From Streptomyces katrae (lineage in GTDB: Bacteria > Actinomycetota > Actinomycetes > Streptomycetales > Streptomycetaceae), in NCBI RefSeq assembly GCF_002028425.1, contig NZ_CP020042.1, positions 3,906,001 to 3,970,000 on the forward strand: a stretch of 64,000 nt of DNA, in the 5' to 3' direction. The notes beneath the pieces were generated by a model, which did not search any database, was not told the DNA's origin, and worked only from the letters and a program-made list of their open reading frames with translations. The translations under genes were made by a program, and so were the position numbers. This document shows, piece by piece, positions 25,858 to 34,801 of the stretch (the first letter of the stretch is position 1; every line of letters begins with the position of its first letter).

Positions 25858-28431
25858 ATGAGCGAGCACCGCCGCAAACCGCCGCAGCCCCAGGGCGGCG
25901 GCCGCGCCGCGTCCCGCCGGGCTGCCCAGCAGCACCCTGGCCGGGGCGCCGGTCCCGGCCGGGGCGTCCCCTCCGCACCGCCCGGCGGACCCTATGCGGA
26001 CCAGAGCGCCCACGGCGGTCGCGCGGACGCCCGCAGGGCCGCCCAGCGCCCCGCCGCCGGCCGAGGACGCCCAGGTGGGAAGGGGGGTGGCGGCCGCAAG
26101 CGGCTCATCGACTACCCCCGTGCCGGGAAGACCGGCTGGAAGCGGTTCGTTCCCTCCTGGAAGCTGGTCTGCGGCAGCATCCTGGGATTCTTCGCCTTCA
26201 TCATCGCCGGGGCCGGCGTCGGTATCGCCATGGTCGGCACCCCGGACGTGAACAAGGCCGCCAAGGCGCAGAACAACGTCTTCCAGTGGGCCGACGGCTC
26301 CCAGATGGTGGCCACCGGCGGGTCCACGAACCGCCAGATCGTCCCGATCGACCAGATCCCGGTCTCCATGCGGAATGCCGTGATCGCCGCCGAGAACGAG
26401 TCGTTCGAAACGGACAAAGGCGTCGATCCCATGGGTATTGCCCGTGCCGTGGTGAACATGGCCTCGGGCGGTTCGACCCAGGGTGGCTCCACCATCACCC
26501 AGCAGTACGTCAAGAACATGTACCTCGACTCCGAGCAGACGCTCAAGCGCAAGGTCACAGAGCTCTTCATCGCGATCAAGCTGGGTACCACCGAGAGCAA
26601 GGACGTCGTCCTCGCCGGCTACCTGAACACCGCCTACTTCGGCCGCGACGCCTACGGCATCCAGGCCGCCGCCCGCGCCTACTTCGGCAAGGACGCCAAG
26701 GACCTCAACCCGTCCGAGAGCGCCTTCCTCGCCTCCCTGCTCAAGGGCCCCAACCTCTACAACCCGGACGGCGGCATCGGCTCGGCGGCCACCCCCGAAG
26801 CCAACGAGAAGCGCGCCCGGGCGCGCTGGGCCTGGGTGCTCGACCGTGAGGTCGCCGTCCACCGCATGGAGCAGTCCGAGCGGGACAAGTACAAGGAGTT
26901 CCCCGCCCGGGTCGACCTCGCCCAGGCGAGCGGCATGTCGGGCCAGACCGGCTACCTGGTCGAGGTGGCCAAGTCGTACGTCATGAAGACGGCCGACATC
27001 AGCGCCGAGAAGATGGCCCTCGGCGGCTACACCATCCGCACCACCTTCCAGAAGCCCAAGGTGGACGTCCTGTCCAAGGCGGTCGAGGACACCCGCAACG
27101 ACTTCCTCGACGAGAAGAAGCGGCCCGAGTACGACACCTTCGTCCAGTTCGGCGCCGCCTCCGTCGACGTGAAGACCGGGGCGATCGTCGCTCTGTACGG
27201 CGGGCCCGGCTGGGACCACAAGTACTTCGCCAACAACGCCAACACCTCCGGCGTCCCCGTCGGCTCGACCTGGAAGCCGTACGTGCTGGCCGCGGCCATG
27301 GAGTACGGCACGCAGAACTCCAAGGGCGCGGGCATCTCGCCCAACAGCAAGTACAACGCCAACGACCTCACGGTGATCAACGACCGCTCGGGCAAGCCGC
27401 TGCTCGGCCCCGACGGCCAGCCGTTCAAGCAGAAGAACGAGAGCGAGTACCCGTACGGCTACGTCACCCTGAACGAGGCGATGGAGAAGTCCATCAACGT
27501 CCCGTTCGCCCAGCTGGTCTTCGACGTCGGCCACAGCAAGGTCCGCCAGGTCGCCAAGGCCACCGGCATCCTCGAGGAGTCGATGGACGAGAACAACAAC
27601 GCCTCGTTCGCCCTCGGCACCTCGACCCCCAGCGCCATCCGCATGGCCGACTCCTACGCCACCTTCGCCGCGTCCGGGACTCATCACGAGCCCTTCTCGG
27701 TCCTGGAGGTCACCAAGGACGGCAGCAAGCTGCCCGGCTTCCAGGCCTCCAAGGAGTCGCGGGCCATGGACAACTCCGTCGCGGACAACGTCACCAAGGT
27801 CCTGCGCAACGTCGTGGAGAACGGCACCGGCACCAAGGCCAAGAAGCTGGGCCGGCCCGCCGCCGGCAAGACCGGTACCACCGACCAGAACAAGTCGGCC
27901 TGGTTCGTCGGCTACACCCCGGAGCTCTCCACCTCGGTCATGCTCTTCCGCAACGACCCGAACTCCAAGGACAAGAAGCTCATGTCCATGAACCACGTGG
28001 GCGGTGTCGACTCCATCCACGGTGGTGACATCCCCGCGGTGATCTGGACCGAGTACATGCGCGAGGCCCTCAAGGGCACCCCGGTGAAGGACTTCCCGGA
28101 GGCCGAGGACATCGGCGTCGTCGCCGACGCCGCCGGGGCCCCCTCGCCCAGCCCCTCGGTGTCGGTGTCCCCCTCCGTCTCCCCGTCCACGTCCGTGTCG
28201 CCCTCGCCGTCCACGTCGGTGTCCCCCTCCCCGTCCGAGGGGGGCAAGCCGTGCAAGCCCAAGCCGTGGAACCTGAACTGCGACCCGCAGACCGCGGCCG
28301 GTACGAGTTCCGGAGCGGGCGGCAACACGACCGGCGGGAACACCGACCCGGCCACCACACCCCCCGCGGGCCGTCCGGGACGCCAGGGCGGCACGAGCAA
28401 CTGGGGCAGCATCATGGGCGCCCAGGGCTGA
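25858..28431 (+). CDS. Class A penicillin-binding protein (transglycosylase/transpeptidase)
   Basis: This enzyme polymerises and crosslinks peptidoglycan. The 857-residue protein has an Arg/Gly-rich cytoplasmic start, one membrane helix at about 102-126, a GT51 domain (ENESF near residue 179 in place of the usual EDxxF; GGSTITQQ), a transpeptidase domain with STWK at 470-473, SIN at 545-547 and KTGT at 671-674, and a Ser/Pro/Val and Gly-rich C-terminal tail. ATG 25858 has GAGGAG ten bases upstream. It is divergent from padR-ino1. Confidence 0.93.
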   Translation: MSEHRRKPPQPQGGGRAASRRAAQQHPGRGAGPGRGVPSAPPGGPYADQSAHGGRADARRAAQRPAAGRGRPGGKGGGGRKRLIDYPRAGKTGWKRFVPSWKLVCGSILGFFAFIIAGAGVGIAMVGTPDVNKAAKAQNNVFQWADGSQMVATGGSTNRQIVPIDQIPVSMRNAVIAAENESFETDKGVDPMGIARAVVNMASGGSTQGGSTITQQYVKNMYLDSEQTLKRKVTELFIAIKLGTTESKDVVLAGYLNTAYFGRDAYGIQAAARAYFGKDAKDLNPSESAFLASLLKGPNLYNPDGGIGSAATPEANEKRARARWAWVLDREVAVHRMEQSERDKYKEFPARVDLAQASGMSGQTGYLVEVAKSYVMKTADISAEKMALGGYTIRTTFQKPKVDVLSKAVEDTRNDFLDEKKRPEYDTFVQFGAASVDVKTGAIVALYGGPGWDHKYFANNANTSGVPVGSTWKPYVLAAAMEYGTQNSKGAGISPNSKYNANDLTVINDRSGKPLLGPDGQPFKQKNESEYPYGYVTLNEAMEKSINVPFAQLVFDVGHSKVRQVAKATGILEESMDENNNASFALGTSTPSAIRMADSYATFAASGTHHEPFSVLEVTKDGSKLPGFQASKESRAMDNSVADNVTKVLRNVVENGTGTKAKKLGRPAAGKTGTTDQNKSAWFVGYTPELSTSVMLFRNDPNSKDKKLMSMNHVGGVDSIHGGDIPAVIWTEYMREALKGTPVKDFPEAEDIGVVADAAGAPSPSPSVSVSPSVSPSTSVSPSPSTSVSPSPSEGGKPCKPKPWNLNCDPQTAAGTSSGAGGNTTGGNTDPATTPPAGRPGRQGGTSNWGSIMGAQG

Positions 28432-28451
28432 CCCGCCCCACCCGCACCACC

Positions 28452-28484
28452 GGAGGGCCGTCGCACACCGTGCGGCGGCCCTCC
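28452..28484 (+). terminator. Terminator after the penicillin-binding protein gene
   Basis: A 15-bp stem with one G-T pair and a 3-base loop (28452-28466 with 28470-28484) lies 20 bp past the stop codon and before the next gene. Confidence 0.75.
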
Positions 28485-28517
28485 CCCGTGCCCGGGCCGG
28501 TACGGCAGGATGAGCCC

Positions 28518-30005
28518 ATGACCCAGGTGCACGAGGACCCGCCGCCCGTACTGCCCACGCAGCAGGACGAGGTCGCCGCCGCCGGCAGCGAGCTCATCGG
28601 CGGACCGGTCGGCCGCCACATCCGGCCGGGAGCCCACTGGCTGTCCCCCGTCCGCGTCGTGGTCCTCGTGGCCCTCGGCATGTTCGCGCTCGGCATGGTG
28701 CAGAAGCTGCCCTGCTACGACTGGGCCTGGTTCCAGGGAGCGGGCTCGCAGTACACCCACGCCTGCTACTCCGACATCCCGCACCTGTACTCCGCCCGTG
28801 GCTTCGCCGACGGGCTCGTGCCCTACCGCGACAAGTTCCCGGACCTGGCCGTCGACCCGAAGTACGGGGGCATGCAGTACCTGGAGTACCCGGTGCTCAC
28901 CGGCGCCTTCATGGAGGCGGCCTCCTGGCTGACCCCCTCGTCCGGGACGATCCAGCACCGCGAGCAGACGTACTGGATGGTCAACGCGGGCATGCTGATG
29001 GCCTGCGCGGCCGTCATCGCCGTCTGCGTCACCCGGACCCACCGCCACCGTCCCTGGGACGCCCTGCTCCTCGCTCTGGCCCCCGCCTTCGCGCTCAACG
29101 CGACCATCAACTGGGACCTGCCGGCCGTCGCCCTCACCGCCGCCGCCATGCTGATGTGGTCGCGGGGTCGCCCGCTGCTCAGCGGGGTGCTCATCGGCCT
29201 GGCGACCGCGGCCAAGCTCTACCCCGTGCTGCTGCTCGGCGCGCTGTTCGTCCTGTGCTGGCGGGCCGGGAAGTGGCGGGCGTTCGGCGCGGCCCTCGGC
29301 GGGGCGGTCGTCTCGTGGCTCGTGGTCAACCTGCCGGTCATGTTCTACGCCTGGGACGGCTGGAAGCGGTTCTACGTGTTCAGCCAGGACCGTCCGATCG
29401 ACTTCGGCTCGCTCTGGCTGCTGATCTCCCAGCGCAGCGGCAACCCCCTGGAGGGGGCCAACACCTACGCGACCGGGCTGACCCTGCTGCTGTGCCTGGG
29501 CATCGGCCTGCTCACGCTGACGGCCCCCCGGCGGCCCCGCTTCGCCCAGCTGGCCTTCCTGGTCGTCGCCGCGTTCATCCTGGCCAACAAGGTCTACTCG
29601 CCGCAGTACGTGCTGTGGCTCGTCCCGCTCGCCGCGCTGGCCCGCCCGCGCTGGCGCGACTTCCTGATCTGGCAGGCGGGCGAGGTCGCCTACTTCCTGG
29701 GGATCTGGCTCTACCTGGCCTACACGACCAGCGGGGACAAGCACCAGGGACTGCCCCTGGAGGGCTACCAGCTGGCCATCGTCGTCCACCTGCTGGCCAC
29801 GCTCTACCTGTGCGCGGTCGTCGTGCGGGACATCCTGCTGCCCGAGCGGGACGTCGTACGGCGCGACGGCTCCGACGACCCGTCCGGAGGCGTCCTGGAC
29901 GGCGCCGAGGACGTGTTCGTACTCGGGGAAAAGGCGAAGGCGCCGCGGTACGCGGCGCCTTCGGAGGGACAGCGGGTCGCCTGGGGCGTGGACCCCAGGG
30001 ACTGA
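28518..30005 (+). CDS. GT87-like polyprenyl-sugar glycosyltransferase, integral membrane
   Basis: The 495-residue protein has about ten to twelve hydrophobic segments and the DUF2029/GT87 pattern, including the NWDLPAVALTAAAM and GLATAAKLYPVLLL segments found in polyprenyl-phosphate mannosyltransferase-like enzymes. It probably transfers a sugar from a lipid carrier outside the membrane; the acceptor is unknown. The start is ATG 28518. It follows a penicillin-binding protein gene, which hints at envelope glycan work. A perfect 12-bp hairpin is encoded near its 3' end. Confidence 0.82.
   Translation: MTQVHEDPPPVLPTQQDEVAAAGSELIGGPVGRHIRPGAHWLSPVRVVVLVALGMFALGMVQKLPCYDWAWFQGAGSQYTHACYSDIPHLYSARGFADGLVPYRDKFPDLAVDPKYGGMQYLEYPVLTGAFMEAASWLTPSSGTIQHREQTYWMVNAGMLMACAAVIAVCVTRTHRHRPWDALLLALAPAFALNATINWDLPAVALTAAAMLMWSRGRPLLSGVLIGLATAAKLYPVLLLGALFVLCWRAGKWRAFGAALGGAVVSWLVVNLPVMFYAWDGWKRFYVFSQDRPIDFGSLWLLISQRSGNPLEGANTYATGLTLLLCLGIGLLTLTAPRRPRFAQLAFLVVAAFILANKVYSPQYVLWLVPLAALARPRWRDFLIWQAGEVAYFLGIWLYLAYTTSGDKHQGLPLEGYQLAIVVHLLATLYLCAVVVRDILLPERDVVRRDGSDDPSGGVLDGAEDVFVLGEKAKAPRYAAPSEGQRVAWGVDPRD
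29936..29962. terminator. Strong hairpin within the 3' end of the glycosyltransferase gene
   Basis: A perfect 12-bp stem with a 3-base loop (GAAGGCGCCGCG and complement) lies inside the last 70 bases of the gene. It may stop transcription coming from the convergent racemase-like gene at 30048, or protect the mRNA end. Confidence 0.5.
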
Positions 30006-30047
30006 CCTGGCGGCCGGGCCGGCCGGGCCCGCCCGGCGGGGTGCGGG

Positions 30048-31079
30048 TCAGGCGTCCAGCACCCGGTCGAACTGCGTCGTGGTGTGCCGCAGGTGGGCCA
30101 CCAGCTCGTCGCCCACCTTCGGCTCGGTCGCGTCCGAGGGCACGAACAGGATCGACACCTGCATGTGCGGGGGCTCGGCGAACCAGCGCTGCTTGCCCGC
30201 CCAGACGAACGGCGAGAGGTTGCGGTTGACGGTGGCCAGGCCCGCCCGGGCGACGCCCTTGGCGCGCGGCATGACCCCGTGCAGGGCCTTGGGGGCCTCC
30301 AGGCCCACCCCGTGCGAGGTGCCGCCGGCCACCACGACCAGCCAGCCGTCGGAGGCGGCCTTCTGCTGGCGGTAGCCGAACCGGTCCCCCTTGGCCACGC
30401 GCGTGACGTCCAGGACCGCGCCGCGGTACTGGGTGGCGTCGTGGTCGCCCAGCCACAGCCGGGTACCGATACGGGCCCGGAAGCGGGTCTGCGGGAACTG
30501 CTGCTGGAGCCGGGCCAGCTCCTCGGCGCGCAGGTGGCTGACGAACATGGTGTGCAGCGGCAGCCGCGCCGCGCGCAGCCGGTCCATCCAGCCGATGACC
30601 TCCTCGACGGCGTCCGAGCCGTCGGGGCGGTCCAGCGGCAGGTGCAGGGCGAAGCCCTCCAGCCGTACGTCCTCGATCGCGGAGTGGAGCAGGCCCAGGT
30701 CCTGCTCGGAGATGCCGTGGCGGCGCATCGAGCTCATGCACTCGATGACCACGCGGGCACCGACCAGGCCGCGGACCCCGTCCACGGAGGACACCGAACG
30801 GATCACCCGGTCCGGCAGCGGCACCGGCTCCTCACCCCGCCGGAACGGGGTGAGGACGAGCAGGTCGCCGCCGAACCAGTCCTTGATGCTCGCGGCCTCG
30901 TACGTCGTGCCGACGGCCAGGATGTCGGCGCCCATCCGGGTCGCCTCCTCGCACAGCCGCTCGTGGCCGAAGCCGTAGCCGTTGCCCTTGCAGACGGGGA
31001 TCAGACCGGGGAACTGGTCGATGATCGTCTTCTGGTGCGCACGCCAGCGCGCGGTGTCGACGTAGAGCGTGAGCGCCAT
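30048..31079 (-). CDS. Alanine-racemase-like PLP enzyme
   Basis: The 343-residue protein has a fold-III PLP barrel with the lysine motif VCKGNGYGFGH (Lys31), and a C-terminal domain ending VGDELVAHLRHTTTQFDRVL as in alanine racemases. The region that normally carries the catalytic Tyr before GRxSMD is replaced by HMQVSILFVP and no Tyr is evident there, so racemase activity is uncertain. It lies 73 bp after femX on the same strand, which suggests a shared transcript and a cell-wall amino acid role. It may bind PLP or act on another amino acid. Confidence 0.78.
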   Translation of the reverse strand: MALTLYVDTARWRAHQKTIIDQFPGLIPVCKGNGYGFGHERLCEEATRMGADILAVGTTYEAASIKDWFGGDLLVLTPFRRGEEPVPLPDRVIRSVSSVDGVRGLVGARVVIECMSSMRRHGISEQDLGLLHSAIEDVRLEGFALHLPLDRPDGSDAVEEVIGWMDRLRAARLPLHTMFVSHLRAEELARLQQQFPQTRFRARIGTRLWLGDHDATQYRGAVLDVTRVAKGDRFGYRQQKAASDGWLVVVAGGTSHGVGLEAPKALHGVMPRAKGVARAGLATVNRNLSPFVWAGKQRWFAEPPHMQVSILFVPSDATEPKVGDELVAHLRHTTTQFDRVLDA

Positions 31080-31152
31080 GCCCGTCCGGAGCCTCTCTCG
31101 GATAGCTGCGTGGTGCAGCGGTGCGGTGTGTGTGGAAGGGGCGGGGTGGGGG

Positions 31153-32271
31153 TCAGCGGCGCGACATGTAGATGTCGAGCGCCTTGTGCAGCACCTTGTT
31201 GAGGGGGAAGTCCCACTCGCCGACGTACTCGACGGCCTCGCCGCCGGTGCCGACCTTGAACTGGATCAGGCCGAACAGGTGGTCGTTCTCGTCCAGGGTG
31301 TCACTGATGCCGCGCAGGTCGTAGACGCTGGCGCCCAGCGCGTACGAGTCGCGCAGCATGCGCCACTGCATGGCGTTCGAGGGCCGGACCTCGCGCTTGT
31401 GGTTGGCGGAGGCGCCGTAGGAGTACCAGACGTGCTGGCCGACCGTCAGCATCGTGGCAGCCGCGAGCGGTTCGCCCTCGTGCTTGGCGATGTACAGCCG
31501 CATGCGGTTGGGGTCCTCGGAGTTGAGGGCCGTCCACTGGCGCTGGAAGTAGCTGAGCGGGCGCGGGCGGAACTTGTCGCGCTCGGCCGTGATCTCGTAG
31601 AGGTACTGCCAGGTCGGCAGGTCCTCGTAGCCGCCCTGGACGACCTCGACGCCGGCCTTCTCGGCCTTCTTGATGTTGCGGCGCCACAGCTGGTTGAAGC
31701 CCTTGAGGACGTCGTCCAGCGAACGGTTCGCCAGCGGCACCTGGAAGACGTAGCGGGGCTGGACGTCGCCGAAGCCGGCGCCGCCGTCCTCGCCCTGCTG
31801 CCAGCCCATGCGGCGCAGCTTGTCCGACACCTCGAAGGCGCGGGGCTCGATGTACGAAGCCTCCACGTCGCGCAGGCGCTTGACCTCGGGGTCCTGGATA
31901 CCGGCCTTGATGGCGGCGGAGTTCCAGCGGCGGATGACGACGGGCGGACCCATCTTCACGGTGAACGCGCCCTGCTGCTTGAGGTGCGCCAGCATCGGCT
32001 GGAGCCACTCCTCCAGGTTGGGGGCGTACCAGTTGATGACCGGGCCCTCGGGGAGGTACGCCAGGTAGCGCTTCACCTTGGGCAGCTGGCGGTACAGGAC
32101 GAGCGCGGCACCGACGAGCTGACCGGACTTGTCGAACCATCCGAGGTTCTCCGAGCGCCACTCGTTCTTGACGTCGGCCCATGCCGGGACCTGGCAGTGG
32201 CTAGCCGAGGGCAGGCTCTGGAGGTACGCCAGATGCTGCTCTCGGCTGATGGTGCTCAGGGACAGGCTCAT
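31153..32271 (-). CDS. femX: FemX-type peptidoglycan interpeptide bridge aminoacyltransferase
   Basis: FemX-family enzymes add the first bridge amino acid (Gly in Streptomyces, whose stem peptide carries a Gly branch on LL-diaminopimelate) from aminoacyl-tRNA to lipid II. The 372-residue protein has two GNAT-like halves and typical Fem patterns (FNQLWRRNIKKAEKAGVEV, then DLRGISDTLDENDHLFGLIQFKVGTGGE). The start is ATG 32271. In S. coelicolor the gene at this locus is essential femX; identity here rests on sequence pattern and context. Confidence 0.9.
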   Translation of the reverse strand: MSLSLSTISREQHLAYLQSLPSASHCQVPAWADVKNEWRSENLGWFDKSGQLVGAALVLYRQLPKVKRYLAYLPEGPVINWYAPNLEEWLQPMLAHLKQQGAFTVKMGPPVVIRRWNSAAIKAGIQDPEVKRLRDVEASYIEPRAFEVSDKLRRMGWQQGEDGGAGFGDVQPRYVFQVPLANRSLDDVLKGFNQLWRRNIKKAEKAGVEVVQGGYEDLPTWQYLYEITAERDKFRPRPLSYFQRQWTALNSEDPNRMRLYIAKHEGEPLAAATMLTVGQHVWYSYGASANHKREVRPSNAMQWRMLRDSYALGASVYDLRGISDTLDENDHLFGLIQFKVGTGGEAVEYVGEWDFPLNKVLHKALDIYMSRR

Positions 32272-32402
32272 GCGGGGTGTCTCCTCGGGCGGCTTCGCTG
32301 CTATGGCGCGAAGCCTACTGCGACGGGGGCGCCACCCATCTGGGGGACGGGCCGTAGCCCGGGCCGGTGTCCGGCCGGCGCCCCGCCGAGGAGGTCCCCC
32401 GG

Positions 32403-32714
32403 TCAGCCCACCCAGCCCCCGAAGAGGCCGCCGTGCGCCATGCCCAGGAAGAAGCCGATGCCAGACGCACCAAGGCCGATGATCAGTGCGAAGCGCTCGC
32501 GTGTCGTCGCCGAGATGAACTGTCCGTACGCGCCGGTCACGATCCCGATCAGCCCCGTCCAGGAGCTGAGCAGGTGCAGGTTGTGGAAGAACGCAGTGAC
32601 GAACGCCACGGCGCCGAGGATCAGGGTGACCGCCACCAGGGCGTCCTGGAGCGGGTGGGGCTTGCCGTCGGTCGCGAGCAGGGAGATGGGCGGACGATCC
32701 ATTGCCTGTGCCAT
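32403..32714 (-). CDS. Small conserved membrane protein
   Basis: The function is unknown. The 103-residue protein starts MAQAMDRPPISLL and has three hydrophobic segments near residues 22-44, 48-65 and 72-92. ATG 32714 has AGGAGG nine bases upstream; an inner ATG at 32702 lacks this. It lies between femX and the divergent rpsF operon, separated from femX by 131 bp, and is conserved in sequence style with other Streptomyces proteins at this site. Confidence 0.8.
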   Translation of the reverse strand: MAQAMDRPPISLLATDGKPHPLQDALVAVTLILGAVAFVTAFFHNLHLLSSWTGLIGIVTGAYGQFISATTRERFALIIGLGASGIGFFLGMAHGGLFGGWVG

Positions 32715-32913
32715 CGAAAGGCACCTCCTGGCTGAAGCAGAGCGGTGCTGCGGCGTCGCCGACGGCCGGGGCCGGGGGCATAGCACCGAGCACACCCGAT
32801 GCATACAGATTGTGGCCCCCTCCTGCCGGATTTCAACCGGAAGGATTCGAGCAGGTAGTCTGTACGGTCTGCGCGGTGTCTGCTCTCAGTCACCGTGCGG
32901 CACGCATCACGAC

Positions 32914-32956
32914 CCTCCTGCCACGGATCGACCGTGGCCGCTGAGTCCAAAGGAGG
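32914..32956 (+). promoter_or_regulatory. Candidate S6:S18-binding leader sequestering the rpsF ribosome site
   Basis: CCTCCT (32914-32919) can pair with the ribosome site AGGAGG (32951-32956). Between them lie a 6-bp hairpin (32921-32937) and an unpaired CCG (32938-32940). A CCG bulge next to a hairpin is the known S6:S18 autoregulatory motif found before rpsF in many bacteria. I infer the same here. Confidence 0.5.
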
Positions 32957-32966
32957 TGGGTTCCAC

Positions 32967-33257
32967 ATGCGTCACTACGAAGTGATGGTCATCCTCGACC
33001 CCGATCTCGAGGAGCGCGCTGTCTCCCCGCTGATCGAGAACTTCCTTTCCGTCGTCCGTGAGGGCAACGGAAAGGTCGAGAAGGTCGACACCTGGGGCCG
33101 TCGTCGTCTCGCTTACGAGATCAAGAAGAAGCCCGAGGGCATCTACTCGGTCATCGACCTGCAGGCCGAGCCTGCGGTCGTCAAGGAGCTCGACCGCCAG
33201 ATGAACCTGAACGAGTCGGTTCTCCGGACCAAGGTCCTTCGCCCCGAGACCCACTGA
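32967..33257 (+). CDS. rpsF: 30S ribosomal protein S6
   Basis: S6 binds S18 on the platform of the small subunit. The 96-residue protein has the family start [16 protein letters not shown] and the [18 protein letters not shown] strand pair. ATG 32967 has a strong AAAGGAGGT. The order rpsF-ssb-rpsR-rplI is the classic operon. A leader structure that can hide the ribosome site lies just upstream. Confidence 0.97.
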   Translation: MRHYEVMVILDPDLEERAVSPLIENFLSVVREGNGKVEKVDTWGRRRLAYEIKKKPEGIYSVIDLQAEPAVVKELDRQMNLNESVLRTKVLRPETH

Positions 33258-33329
33258 ACTCAGGTTCAGCGGTAATCGGGATCGAGTAGCACAGCAGCCC
33301 AGCAGCAATCCCCGCCGAGAGGTTCATCC

Positions 33330-33911
33330 ATGGCAGGCGAGACCGTCATCACGGTCGTCGGCAATCTCGTCGACGACCCCGAGCTGCGCTTCACCCCCTC
33401 GGGTGCGGCGGTCGCGAAGTTCCGTGTCGCGTCCACCCCCCGCACCTTCGACCGTCAGACCAACGAGTGGAAGGACGGCGAGAGCCTGTTCCTGACCTGC
33501 TCGGTGTGGCGGCAGGCGGCCGAGAACGTCGCCGAGTCCCTCCAGCGGGGCATGCGCGTCATCGTGCAGGGCCGGCTGAGGCAGCGGTCGTACGAGGACC
33601 GTGAGGGTGTCAAGCGCACGGTCTACGAGCTGGACGTCGAGGAAGTCGGCCCCAGCCTGAAGAACGCCACGGCCAAGGTCGCCAAGACCACGGGCCGCGG
33701 TGGCCAGGGTGGATACGGCGGCGGCGGTCAGCAGCAGGGCGGCGGCAGCTGGGGAGCCCCCAGCGGCGGTCCCCAGGGCGGCGGAGCTCCCTCCGACGAC
33801 CCGTGGGCGTCCAGCGCGCCGGCCGGCGGCCAGCAGCAGCAGGGCGGGGGCAGCTGGGGCGGAAGCTCCGGCGGCTCCGGCGGTGGCTACTCGGACGAGC
33901 CTCCCTTCTAG
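33330..33911 (+). CDS. ssb: Single-stranded DNA-binding protein
   Basis: SSB coats single-stranded DNA in replication, repair and recombination. The 193-residue protein has the OB fold at about 1-112 ([33 protein letters not shown]), a Gly/Gln-rich linker, and the acidic DEPPF tip that recruits partner proteins. It lies between rpsF and rpsR. Streptomyces usually carry two SSBs; the operon position marks this as the main replicative one. Confidence 0.96.
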   Translation: MAGETVITVVGNLVDDPELRFTPSGAAVAKFRVASTPRTFDRQTNEWKDGESLFLTCSVWRQAAENVAESLQRGMRVIVQGRLRQRSYEDREGVKRTVYELDVEEVGPSLKNATAKVAKTTGRGGQGGYGGGGQQQGGGSWGAPSGGPQGGGAPSDDPWASSAPAGGQQQQGGGSWGGSSGGSGGGYSDEPPF

Positions 33912-33954
33912 GGCAGCTCGTAACCCCACTTCTTGATCACACAGGAGAGACACA

Positions 33955-34191
33955 ATGGCGAAGCCGCCTGTGCGCAAGCCTAAGAAGAAGGTCTGCGCGT
34001 TCTGCAAGGACAAGACCGCGTACGTGGACTACAAGGACACGAACATGCTGCGGAAGTTCATTTCCGACCGCGGCAAGATCCGTGCCCGCCGCGTTACCGG
34101 CAACTGCACGCAGCACCAGCGTGACGTCGCCACGGCCGTGAAGAACAGCCGTGAGATGGCGCTGCTGCCCTACACGTCCACCGCGCGCTAA
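33955..34191 (+). CDS. rpsR: 30S ribosomal protein S18
   Basis: The 78-residue protein pairs with S6. It starts [20 protein letters not shown] and keeps a CxxC plus later Cys and His (NCTQHQ), the zinc-binding form, rather than the Cys-free form made under zinc starvation. A second, zinc-free paralogue is expected elsewhere in the genome. ATG 33955 has AGGAG upstream. Confidence 0.96.
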   Translation: MAKPPVRKPKKKVCAFCKDKTAYVDYKDTNMLRKFISDRGKIRARRVTGNCTQHQRDVATAVKNSREMALLPYTSTAR

Positions 34192-34209
34192 GGAAAGGGT
34201 GACCGACTA

Positions 34210-34656
34210 ATGAAGATCATCCTGACCCACGAGGTTTCTGGCCTCGGTGCCGCCGGCGATGTCGTCGACGTCAAGGACGGTTACGCTCGCAACTACCTGG
34301 TCCCGCGTGGTTTCGCGATCCGCTGGACCAAGGGTGGCGAGAAGGACGTGGCGCAGATCCGCCGCGCCCGCAAGATCCACGAGATCGCGACCATCGAGCA
34401 GGCCAACGAGGTCAAGGCCCAGCTCGAGGGCGTGAAGGTCCGTCTGGCCACCCGCGCGGGTGACGCCGGTCGTCTCTTCGGTTCCGTCACCCCGGCCGAC
34501 ATCGCCACGGCGATCGAGGCTTCCGGTGGCCCGAAGGTCGACAAGCGCCGCGTGGAGCTGGGCTCCCCGATCAAGACCCTCGGTTCGTACCAGGTCTCCG
34601 TGCGTCTGCACGCCGAGGTCGCCGCGAACGTGGGCATCGAGGTCGTCGCCGCCTAA
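34210..34656 (+). CDS. rplI: 50S ribosomal protein L9
   Basis: The 148-residue two-domain protein has the N-terminal motif [31 protein letters not shown] (read in part) joined by a long helix to a C-terminal domain. L9 binds 23S rRNA at the base of the L1 stalk and affects frame maintenance. It is the last gene of the rpsF operon; a strong terminator follows 12 bp on. Confidence 0.97.
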   Translation: MKIILTHEVSGLGAAGDVVDVKDGYARNYLVPRGFAIRWTKGGEKDVAQIRRARKIHEIATIEQANEVKAQLEGVKVRLATRAGDAGRLFGSVTPADIATAIEASGGPKVDKRRVELGSPIKTLGSYQVSVRLHAEVAANVGIEVVAA

Positions 34657-34667
34657 GGGCAGCGCAT

Positions 34668-34701
34668 GAAGGGCCGCACCCCTCCGGGGGTGCGGCCCTT
34701 C
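34668..34701 (+). terminator. Terminator of the rpsF-rplI operon
   Basis: A perfect 15-bp stem (34668-34682 with 34687-34701) with loop TCCG lies between rplI and the convergent MATE gene. A T-rich stretch follows. Confidence 0.9.
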
Positions 34702-34731
34702 GTCGTTTCCGGGCGGTGCCGGGAAGGCGTT

Positions 34732-34745
34732 GTTTCACGTGAAAC
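34732..34745. promoter_or_regulatory. parS: parS site (first of a pair)
   Basis: An exact GTTTCACGTGAAAC lies in the convergent gap between rplI and the MATE gene, 31 bp from the next copy. Confidence 0.95.
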
Positions 34746-34762
34746 GTCCGGGGGCCGGTCGT

Positions 34763-34776
34763 GTTTCACGTGAAAC
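34763..34776. promoter_or_regulatory. parS: parS site (second of a pair)
   Basis: An exact GTTTCACGTGAAAC lies 31 bp, about three helical turns, from its partner, so both could be read from one face of the helix. Confidence 0.95.
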
Positions 34777-34801
34777 ACGGAGCCGGGGCCTGGTGCCCCG
34801 G

